In this document: piece by piece, positions 45,521 through 55,832 of the stretch
Position numbering within the stretch: position 1 is the stretch's first letter
How the letters are laid out: each line of letters starts with the position of its first letter
Source of the DNA: Phallusia mammillata
Taxonomy: Eukaryota > Chordata > Ascidiacea > Phlebobranchia > Ascidiidae
Length of the DNA stretch: 64,000 nucleotides
Reading direction: 5' to 3'
NCBI GenBank assembly: GCA_003260075.1
Contig: QLIY01000303.1
Coordinates: 100,303-164,302, forward strand
Translations under genes and position numbers: made by a program
Notes under the pieces: model-generated
The model's database searches: none
What the model saw: only the letters and a program-made list of their open reading frames with translations
What the model was told of the DNA's origin: nothing

Positions 45521-48500
45521 TTAGTGACGCTCCTCAAAAATTACATTTAGCTCACTAGGTACGTGAATAGTTGTGAGTAGGCCTTCTAGTGAGGGAATCC
45601 TATTATTTGAAGCCCGAAACTCAAATTTCTGCAAGATCTTTACAAAGAATATATAGATCTCCACTTTGGCCACTCCTTCTCCGGGGCAAAATCTTTGTCC
45701 CATCGAAAATGGAACAATCTTGTCAGATGCAACAAACTTGCCATTGCTGTCGATATGTCTGTATGGGTCAAACTGTTCGGGGTTTGACCATATCTCCGGG
45801 TCCATGTGAACAGCCCACAGACAAGGAATTACCTGCAAGTAAACGCAACAATTTTTAATACTCCTGAATTTAGCGAATCACGATAGCTGACAAATTTAAA
45901 AACATTTTCATTTGAAGAAAACTATATGCAACCTTTGTGCGAGAATATACATAGGAATACAGGGAAAAATTTCGTTTTGTACCATTTTAATCTGCCTGAG
46001 TAAAATACTCTCCAGAAAACGCCAAAACAGATGTAAAATGTGCTTTATGTAAATTAAATAAACATACACAAATTGTAACGACCGAAAACTATAAGTGTAA
46101 AACAGTTAAGACACACTTATAGTTATAATGATGAAAACTTTACCACTAATCTGCGCTAGAGAGTAAAGTCAAAGAAAATAATTCAAGTAGCCAAATGATC
46201 TGCGTCGCCCGGCAGGTTAAAAATTTAAACTTATAGGCATTAAAAGACGGGAGCGTTTTGGGATTTGATTCAAAGACTAAACCAAACCAAGTATTATCAA
46301 ATCATGTATGAAACTCTTTTGCAAATAAAAAAATTTTTTTTTTGTCATAAAAGCATATTTTGTTTTTTACTGTTTTACTAGGTTGTGTGCACAGTAAATG
46401 GCAAAACAATCATTAACATTCAAGGGGAGTAAATAAAACTGTTTTACTTACAGTTGTGTTTTTCGGAATAAAATGTTCATTCAAATATCCATCTTCCGTT
46501 GTTTTATGTTGAGCAGTTAAAGTAACTAGGGTTCTGACACGCATGATTTCTTGTATGTAGGCCATGATGTACGGCGTTTCGTCACGTCTGGACAATGAAG
46601 GAATGCCGTTAATACCTTGAAGGAAAAAGTAGCGTACATGTTTAAACACGCAATATGTTATACAGCGTGGTTGCAATAATGCCTTTTGATTTTTACAACT
46701 TTCATGGACACACAAAAATTGATATTTTAGTGCTAATAGTGGGGAAAAACTTGCATCAAAGGGCTATAATTTGCATCCAACATATACCTTTTAACATTTT
46801 AACTACAGCATTTACACTAATCGCGCGTCCTTTTGCAATTGTCGACATGCAACATCTCCACGAAAAGATTGTTTTTCAACCCTTCAATGGTAAGTCTAAA
46901 GCCAGCACATTTGCACATGCACTCCACTCACCATATGCTTTCTCAATTTCTCTCTCAATACGATTACAACACTCTGGATAATGCAGAAGGTAAAGAAACG
47001 CCCACGCCAGGGTGGTACTGGAGGTTTCAGTTCCAGCCAGTAACAAATCCTTTCCATACATTACAAGTTGCTCATCCTGTAACAAGTTTCTCTTTTAAGC
47101 ATATATGAAGAAATATAACGTTAGGTTGCGATTGCTACGAAATTCTCTAGCTTTATTACTTGGCTTGTTTAACCGTGCCGAAACCGGGTAACCGTTTTTA
47201 ATTAAGATGTATATGGATAAAATACTTATGATCGACTATTGTCATCATAATTTTTTTCAAAAACTGAATATGAAAACATTTCAAGATTTAAAAAAAATAG
47301 TAATAACTTATGTAAAAGAAAAATATGTCAGTCTTTTTTTTCAAGATCAGTTAAATAAGTACTTACAGTAAACCATTTTTTGTTCATTTCCGTTCCATGT
47401 CTTTGTTCGAAGATGAAGGCGTCCATAAAATCTCGAATATCGTTTCTGTTGAAATTCTTCTGGTGTTCGGCAACTCTTTTTTCCATGAATTCTAAAATAA
47501 AATCATAAAACGTAAAAAAACAGCTACTAATACAAAAAGATTAATGTGAAAGGAAAAATTTGAGAAAAAAAGCTCAGACCTTGTTCTTAGTGCAAAAAGA
47601 AAGAAATAAAAGTGATACAGCAAATACCAACCAGCATGTGCAAATTATGCACACGTTTTCGCTGTTGTTAATTGATGCATGCACGTTTGGGCTTGGTGAC
47701 CACAATCTAAAGTAATTCTCCTTCACGATTTTATTCGGTCCCAGGCTATTATCTCCTTCAGTATACATGCCTTAATGCTCAGTTTAAACTTATATATAAC
47801 TAAACATTAAACAAAATTATTTTTGTCAGACTTGTTCCCTGTGTAATTCGACACAATACATGCCTCAACTTAAACTTCTAAAACTCAAACATCAAATCAA
47901 ACCAGTCTTGTGGGGACTTACCTACAGAACTGTATTGTCGTTCTAAGAAGTGGTTATAAGCTCTTTCAAAACCAGGTAAATATCTAAGTTCTGGTGCGTA
48001 ATATAACCAGAACAGCTTTCGACCATATTCCATGTCTCCAAATCTGCAACAAATATAGTTTTTTTAGGTGTCGTTTTCTTTAATGTTTATATTTGTTTCA
48101 TCCGAAATTCACAAACTGGAGATAGTTAAGTGTTTTGTATTAGTAAGTTAACACGAAAGTTTGAAATTTCCTTCAGCAAACTGTCTCTGCCATTTTAACA
48201 AGGCAAAACATATCACAGCTCGTTACTTTAGCAAACTTATACAAACAATGATTTCTTCTTACAAAAGTTTGAGATCCTCCAATATTCCATTGTAAATCAC
48301 GTCATTGTATTCGTAACGAGCACCCCAGGTAATTTGAGAGATGACATTGCCGGTTACGTTAAAGAGATATTTCTAGGTAGAACAAAAGTACAAAAAGAAA
48401 GATAAATAACATAGGCAATGTCTTCTTAAAAAATACATCAGTTTACTGTTTTTGTCACATATGCGTTGACACACACACATACGCACGCACGCGCACACAC

Positions 48501-49556
48501 CTTTAAGTCTATTTGTTTTCCAATATTGCTTCTAATGCATTCTTGGAAGTAATCCCCCTCGCTGTTTACAATATCCTCCATACGCTTCTTGCCCAAACCC
48601 CACCTGAAACAAAATTATAAGTTAGATAGTGAATTAACAATTTAAACAACTTTCTCCCTGCTGTAGCGGTTTAACCACTACACAAAGGGCTATTATCTGC
48701 TTTAGACTTTAAAACGTTGTGCTTACTCTCGCAAAACCTTTAAACCAAAATGCTTCTGAGATTTCCAATCCTCGCTGTAATCTCTGAAAATCACGCCTTT
48801 GTTGCCTGAAACTGCGTTGAAAATCGTAACGTAAGGCCTGCCGGAAAATCGTGCACTGTTCTTTACCAGGGCCTGAAAATAACAAAACATAAAAAAATCA
48901 CAATGCAGTTTATTTAACCAGAGAAATATAGAAGTCAAAACGTTGATAAGCAAATCAAAATTGCCAGAGGAGCTAAATTTGGTTTACACTTACGTGGTGC
49001 GAACCAAAACCTGTGCAGTTATATCCAGTAAAATTGATCCATTAAACTAGCTTTGACAAATACCTTTATTTTTAATTGTGAATATGCTTTTTGTAGTTTG
49101 ATAAAAAATAACGAAAATTCTGCAGGATTTATAACATCAATAGTAAAAAACTTTTAAAAGTTGTCACTGGTGCAAGGGGCCCCCTTAACCGGCCACAAAC
49201 ACAATGATGTAGGTCTTATAGGACGGATGTCATCGTTAATACATGCGTCGGCCGTTGTTATAAGGCTGGGCATTTAGAAATTGACGCACCTGGTTCAAAA
49301 CTTCCCAGTTGGTCAAAACTACAACGTCCTCGCTTCCTAACCTCACCGACATCACAGGACCGTATTTCTCCTGGGCCAACTGATTAATTGTTCGGGCTGG
49401 GAAAGTCCCCATAAATGGGAGTACCCCAAACAATGGAATCCCCCTGGGTCCTGGTGGAAACTTGGGATGAGGTTTACGCCACCATCGTTGAAACAGCAGC
49501 AAACAACATGCGATGATCACTGCCACACCGCTAACAGGGTGATCAAGGACATTCAT
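45521..49556 (-). CDS. Cytochrome P450, CYP2 clan (gene C), inverted paralogue of B
   Basis: Minus-strand exons: 49556-49290, 48872-48727, 48603-48501, 48372-48263, 48043-47922, 47491-47367, 47076-46932, 46615-46452, 45832-45521; phases match, 497 residues. Domain order as in gene B: anchor helix, FPPGPRGIPLFG, EDWKSQKHFG, WGLGKKRME, I-helix AGTETSST, K-helix E-I-M-R, haem loop FSMGQRFCPG. Every exon has exactly the length of its gene B counterpart, and whole stretches of exons 4 to 6 differ by only a few residues, so the two arose by a recent inverted duplication. All catalytic signatures are intact. Introns have diverged in length and lack gene B's transposons. Substrate unknown. Confidence 0.94.
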
Positions 49557-50398
49557 TTTGTTGCTCCAGGAGAAAGTTTATCACCCAAAGCTCAAACAAT
49601 ACTATACATATGTCGAACTTGTTTACTATAACACAGAGAAGCGCCTGTACCAAACAAAAATGATTATTTATAATGCCCACATTCCTTCAAAAACACATTA
49701 TGAAAGCTACAATAAAGACCTTTGCCAGCCTTAAACAGCTTTTTACGTTGAATGATGTGAGACACATGTCACAGTAATTTCAACAAGTCTTGACGGCTTC
49801 TTGTCGTCTATCTCTAAGGCAAGCTATTGCGGTGGTAATATCTTGCATCGGCATCTTGTAAAATGCAGCTTTATCCCAACATAATATTGACGCTGTGACT
49901 TATTTCGAATTTCTTTTACTTGTTTTGCAAGACTATTGCCTGGGGCAGCAAATACACAAGGTATGTAGAAGACTTGCGGCATAGCAGCAACTTGCGCAAA
50001 CAACCACATTATTACGCTTTTGCCAACTGTTTTGCATTGGCCTAACCACTAAAGATATAGACACCGTTTTAATGACAACTTTTAGGATGTAAGTCTTACG
50101 CGGAATAGGTCTTACACGGAAAAATGAAAACAAACTATTTAGGCAACAATACGTAATTGCTCCAAGTTAGACCGCAATACCGCAGTGACGTAAATCATTG
50201 GTTCGGGTTTGCTTGGTTGGTAACGCGTTATTAGTCGTTCTTGCAGCACTTGCTGTTTGGCCTAAACTCTGGGTTGAGAAGGATAGGTTGTGTAAGAAAT
50301 TTGCAATGAGTGTGATAGGTTGATAACATACATACCACCACTTCAAAACATTGAGAGAAATAAGCTGAAAACTGATGCTTTTAAACAACCAAATGTAC
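49557..50398. other. Upstream region of CYP gene C
   Basis: Includes the TATA box at 49665-49672. Beyond that no exon or clear repeat is recognised. Confidence 0.4.
49665..49672 (-). promoter_or_regulatory. TATA box of CYP gene C
   Basis: TATAAATA on the minus strand, about 110 bases upstream of the ATG. Confidence 0.55.
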
Positions 50399-51470
50399 AG
50401 TGATTCCCAAACTTTTTTGACGCGCCTAAATTCCTTCTAAGAATTAATTTTGTGTGGTTTCTACCGACCAATAAATATGCATGCAGAAACTAGGGTTGGC
50501 CCGATACCAATATTTTGAACCGATACCGATACCCGATATTTTACCCCAAAAGTACTGCGATCCGATACCGATACCCGATACTTTGCAAACAAGCAACAAC
50601 ATTTTCAAACTGATGTATTTGTAATGTGTTTTCCCATCACAGTTAATATAACAACATACTGAGTCTAACACATTAACTGCTTTTTTACCATCACAGTTAA
50701 TTTAACAACGCACACAGTATAATAAATCACTTAAACAAAACACTTCACCATTTAAGTCTTAACACCAAGAAACAACACTAAACTACTGGCACTAAAATTT
50801 TTTTTACAGTAATCAGAAATTGAAATGAGTAATCAGTTATCATTTCACACATTGTGCTTGATGACAATAAGTTTGTTTACGTTTTCTGGTGACAAACGGT
50901 TTCTTAAAGGAGACACAATATTACCAGCAACCATGGGCGCCGCCACGTAGGGGCAAGAGGGGCACTTGCCCCAAGCTATAACTTGTCGTCTGTCGAAAGT
51001 TCCCGGCACAATAACAACAGAAAATAGCATTATTACACAAGTTAGACGTGCAAAACCAACCAACCGAACAAGTTCGGGTTTGCCCTTTGCCAAACTCAAT
51101 GCATCCAACAATCGTGCATATAGCATCCGACAATTGTGCACATTTGCAATCAGACGTGCCTAGCGTGCTATTAGACGTGACAGAAGCAATGGTTGGACGA
51201 CCATACATTGTTGGGACTTGGAACTTTTACTTTCCATGAACATAACGTCTTCAAATCGATCGTGAGGCGTAATTCCTAGTTCGTTTGATTGGATGAATGA
51301 TGGATGTATGAAATAAGTTCTCCACATTGTACAAGCAAATGCCTAAACATGACCATGCATCGCAGGACTACATTTTATGGGTTGGCCTGCATATAAAGTT
51401 CTTCATACTCCTGATGTCCCGAAACAGCAGAAAACCTATCTTTCGTTACTCTACCAGCATTGTAGATGTG
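50399..51470. repeat. Dispersed composite repeat, copy 1
   Basis: Begins CAGTGATTCCCAAACTTTTT and contains CCAATAAATATGCATGCAGA, then AAAACCAACCAACCGA, GCAATCAGACGTG and TAGCGTGCTATTAGACGTGA. The same words in the same order make up 59953-60535. This copy is longer because it also holds a segment of CCGATACCGATACCCGATA repeats (about 50490-50600), probably another element. The start resembles a hAT end, but the matching right end is not clear. Confidence 0.6.
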
Positions 51471-53211
51471 CTTATCGCATTTGACTTTTTTTTAAACGCA
51501 AGATTTCAACTGATTTTGATGAATTTAAATGCGAATTCACAATAATGTGTTAAATATAACCGTGTTATTTATTTGTTTGTGAAAACAATGGCAAAGAAGA
51601 GAATCAGATAATAATGTTTAAATTAATTCCTTGTATTTCTAACCTTATAATCTCATCTCCGAAGCGAACCCAAACAAGTAAAACAAAACAATATCAAAAA
51701 AATCACTGTGCAATTTGTTTGCATCAGTGCCATTTTTGCTGACATTATAAAACATAAAGGCCGATCAAACTGGTGTAATGTGATAAACGTAAAATGCAAA
51801 TCATCACTGACCAAATTAGATGTTTGGTGTTAAAGGCCAGATGCAGCATTTCAAACAAGTTTGAAAGCAGCATCTGACATTATCAGCAAGACAAGCGCGA
51901 CGAACGGCGTTTTCGGCTCGACGGCTTTTGTGGAAAACGCGCCTTGCATATCCCCAGGAAGAACCACTGGCCACTGTTGAGTAGTTTTACACAGTAAAAT
52001 AATGATAAACCTACAGTTTCTGCAATGTAGTATGAGACACATACTGTGGTAGTGGATTCATTGTAAACTTTTCGTCTGATAATGTTTACTAGCACAAATT
52101 TACAGACAAAAAACATTTGTTAAAAATCTCACTGCATTTTGTTGTGCAGTTTAGGCAGCAATTGTTGCGTCATAAAGATGCATTTATTCTAAATTCTAAA
52201 GTTGTCTGAATGCAAGTGAAAATAGTGCTCTGTGAAAGTGAGTGCAAAACAGTTTTGTTTCTTTTTGCAGGTTTACATGTATGTGTGTGTGTGAAGAAAA
52301 AGCTATTCTTAAACTTGGAATTAAATGCTACATTAATATTGTACACTTTAAATGTACGTACCAAACAGCAAAAGTGTGAACTGTTCCCAATTTTTAAGTA
52401 AAAAGGCACCAACTGTCTATATAGGTATTAAAGTTTGTTCACTTTCAGTGTGAAATGAAGTGCTGTAGTGGTTGCTTAACTTACAGATTGGGAAATGGAA
52501 ATTGACATGGAACATCGCCGGTCAGTGATGTAAAATGCAATACTTACTTCTTTTTTTATTTTCAGGTGCTTTGCTGGCGAAACTGTTGTATTGTGTTTAC
52601 TGACTTGAAACAAAACCAACAGATATTCTGTTCTGCCAATCAGAAATCTCTATTTCAAATAGGTGAAAGCCAAATAGCAATCAGAAGAGACCTTATCAGA
52701 AAAATGCACCAAGACCGGTCACCAAAGTCAACTTTAAAGAGGTACAGTTATAAATATGGTCAAATTTTCACCGGCCGCGTCGGCAACCTTTCAAAAACCG
52801 CGTGACAAATTTAATTTTTATGTAAAAAAGTAATGGCTTTGTATGTCAATTTTTTTGTTCGAAATACTGTATTTTGACTTGCTGACCTGGGCTTGTGTGT
52901 CAGGGATTGCCGACCATGCTCTATAGGCAAGGCGATATGCTACAGTCAATATTTGGGAAATTGTTGTGTTGCGATACAAAGTTAATGACGATCTAATAGC
53001 AAGGAGGACCTGGAACATTGGGGTGAAATCATAGTTTTTTTTCCCTAGTATCCATAAATAAGGGGTCACTGATTAAATGCCGGTCGTGTTTTAATTGTGT
53101 CATATATTGGATTTTCAAAAATAAACGCATGCAATGTATTTTTAAATTGCTACTTATTTGTATGATGACATTGTCGTTGTGTGACGAAGCTATGTGTTAT
53201 AGGTTTAATTC
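51471..53211. other. No recognised gene; one perfect hairpin
   Basis: Nothing recognised apart from a tight inverted repeat at 51838-51876 (arms CAGATGC...TTTCAAAC and GTTTGAAA...GCATCTG around a 2-base loop). A frame at 52567-52740 is bounded by acceptor- and donor-like sites, but its product is not recognised. Confidence 0.35.
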
Positions 53212-53465
53212 ATTGATAGAGCTACTAACACTGGAACTCACATGCCTGCTACTTTCCTGTAGGTGACGAAACGGAAATATTTAAATGCAGTTCGTGTGAA
53301 AAATGCTGACGGATAGGGCTATTAGGGTTGGTGTGGAGTCTTGTAATAATAATAACAATAAAATCAACCTAAAAACCAAAAATTTAGTCCCTAACCCAAC
53401 CTCAGTCTCACTGTTCATTTAAATAACTGCTCTTTACGTCATCTAAAGGTATTTTGCAAAGCTTT
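53212..53465. mobile_element. Truncated MITE, GGTAGAGCTACTAAC family
   Basis: The left end GATAGAGCTACTAACACTGGA and the interior GCTGACGGATAGGGCTATTA match the element at 21461-22326 as far as the TTTAAATAACTGC...CTTTACG block. The right terminus is missing. Confidence 0.65.
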
Positions 53466-53585
53466 TGTATTGTGACGACTGCTTTTAGGTAAAACTGTCA
53501 ATTTCTTGAGCAGTATATAAAGGATGTTGACTATGAAGTAATCCCGCCATTGCTTTAAGTTTTTGGCTCGTTTCTTTTTTAGGTG

Positions 53586-54410
53586 TGTATGGCCATAGCC
53601 GTCGATTCCCGGGGTGACAGGGGTGGCGTGCCTCCCCATTAAAAATCTCTGGGGTGGCAGCCGTTATAAAAAAGCTATGCTGCCACCCCAGAAATTGCCT
53701 GGCCTTATTTACATTCGTGCATTATAGATATGCATTTCTTTTATTGACATGCGCTCTTTCTAACGGCCGGTACACTTCGAGCATGTGCAAAGCAAGATGC
53801 GCAAAATCCTTATTGTTTTCAAACAACGCTTGGGGAAAACCGATTTTGTGCTACTCGCTTTAGCGACTTTCGTCAAGTTTAGTCCGCCAGAGCAATTCTG
53901 GACAGGACTTATAACGTGACGTTTGTTTGTGTGTATTCTGGAGGTTGATTGGCAGTTCGAGAATATATTCCTTTTCCATGCCCGAGAAACAGAATTGTAG
54001 CGGCCACCCATGTGCGTAAAGTTCTTGTCGAAACTGCAAAGCCGATTCGATACTTTTGCAAAATTGAACGTGTAAAACTAATTTACAGTTCTCTGTTTAG
54101 GTATTGCAAGCGCATTTGCGATTTGTTCGTCTTGATACCTTTTTAACCACACTCTTTCTTAAGGGATAAATAAAATGCACAACTAGACGATGTGTGACGT
54201 ACTTTCACAGGTGTCACATCCAAGTGAAGCAAGTTTGCGAGTACAGATTAATGTTCGTGTTTATGCCCTGCCAATATCCGCGAAAGCCATACGAACCTAA
54301 ACGCGTACAACGTTGTGTTTTGATCACGTAACAAACCACTTTTCTTCGCCAAATTTTGCCACCCCACAAACGAAACTTTTTGCTGAAAAATCGACGCCTA
54401 TGTGTATGGC
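53586..54410. mobile_element. 809-bp DNA transposon, TSD TGTATGGC
   Basis: Element 53594-54402 begins CATAGCCGTCGATT and ends AATCGACGCCTATG, inverted repeats matching at 13 of 14. Perfect 8-bp duplication TGTATGGC is on both sides. The interior has a hairpin (CTGGGGTGGCAGC and its complement near 53650-53692) and no transposase frame. Type: hAT-like, non-autonomous. Confidence 0.82.
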
Positions 54411-54596
54411 GTATGTAATTAATTCAAGTGCTTTAGTACTCCTGCGTAAAAAAATACCGTGGAACAATTGCGACATCCAATGGTGACACTCTGATAAAAG
54501 TTAAAAATATTTTCACGAATAATAAACGTTGTAGCCAGTTATTGAGAGAAGTTGCGCTATGGCTTTCTGCTTTGTTTTTGTTTTTGTTTTGGATTG

Positions 54597-55351
54597 GTCT
54601 AAAACAGGGGTGGGGAACCTTTTTGTTTGTGAAGGCCGCCAAACGGTTTATCGACACTCGTTCAGGCCACACAGACTATTTCTCAGGCCAAGGACAGTGA
54701 CATTCAAACTTTTTGACTTACAGAATGGTTGATGTGGGGTCACGTCTAAAACTGCGGGCCCGCTTGGCCCAGCACTTGGCCCAGCACTTGGCCCGTTTTT
54801 CCCAGCGAGAGACGGGCTAAGCAAATGGATATAGTGGGCCCGCAGTTTTTCAATTGCATGAAGTGCTGGGCCAAGCGGGCCAAGTGATCCAAGTGGGCCC
54901 GCAGTTTTATACGTGATCGGTTGATGTGCTACTGGACTTACGGTCCAAGCTAAATAAAATTCGTCACTACATTTCTACCCTCTCCACAACATTCAGGATT
55001 TTATTAACATATAAACTCGCTTGTTTATTAATATCAATCTAAGAGCATCTTGTGACATCACAGACGAGTTTAAGACATTCGATTGTGCGCAAACAATTGT
55101 TCGTTTGCAGCAGAAGTAAGATTGTAGAAACTTGGTCTCTTGGCAGTTCTACGGATATCGCTTTGTGTACCAGTACGCAAACATTTGGCTCTAAACCGCT
55201 GCGCTTAAACCAATCAAATCGTAATGTGGAATAAAGGTAAAAAAATACGTTTCTGTCTAGTTTTTAGCGCATGGTGCAGTGTGTATTATCAACATCGTTA
55301 ATTGTATTCTGACATCGTTTAGGCCGCAGGTTCCCCACCCCTGGTCTAAAA
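54597..55351. mobile_element. Non-autonomous hAT element, TSD GTCTAAAA
   Basis: Element 54605-55343 begins CAGGGGTGGGGAACC and ends GGTTCCCCACCCCTG, perfect 15-bp inverted repeats. Duplication GTCTAAAA is on both sides. It contains a nested palindromic element at 54737-54918. Confidence 0.92.
54727..54928. mobile_element. Nested palindromic element with 10-bp TSD
   Basis: Element 54737-54918: the left arm GTCACGTCTAAAACTGCGGG is mirrored by CCCGCAGTTTTATACGTGA. It is flanked by GGTTGATGTG at 54727-54736 and 54919-54928. The arms hold tandem GCACTTGGCCCA units. A 9- to 10-base duplication with long arms is more like a Mutator-type MITE than hAT. Confidence 0.7.
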
Positions 55352-55832
55352 CTTGGCAAAAACACACACTATATGTCCTCTTTACTTATAAGAAAATGGT
55401 TTACTGAAGCGGCCAAAGCTTTATTGTGCAACGAAGCCATGTCAGAAGTATGTTAGAAACGTGAAAAAGATAGAGCAACGCAAATCAGGCGTTTATAAAC
55501 AGGCAACGCGGTAAACGAAAACGGCAAATGGCACGCCGCGATGCGCATGAGTGGCGCCTTTACGCACGTTCAAGTCCTATGTTTTACCAGTCGATTGTAA
55601 ATTTTACCGTCGTAAAAACTATATTTCTTTGTTAAGTGGGAATTCAAGTGGATTTTTTCGTATAGATTTGATGCAAAGATTTCTAAAAGCTTGTGCCATG
55701 TCAGATGGTTTTCAATTGTTTTCTTTCATTTTTATTAGTACCCACGTTTCTTTGAATGAATTATTCATTTTTGTTAATGTACAATCAAAACTTGGAACAT
55801 AAATGGTGAAACAAGCGCTTAAAATGTAAGCC

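Noticed and set aside
48466-48500. CA/CG-rich simple repeat in a P450 intron
   Set aside because: Short and interrupted; ordinary microsatellite next to a splice donor.
51851-52116. Minus-strand frames near 51900-52100
   Set aside because: No family match, overlaps a hairpin, and no consistent splice partners.
52567-52740. Plus-strand frame bounded by an acceptor (TTTATTTTCAG) and a donor-like GTACAG
   Set aside because: The product is not recognised and no flanking exon was found to join it.
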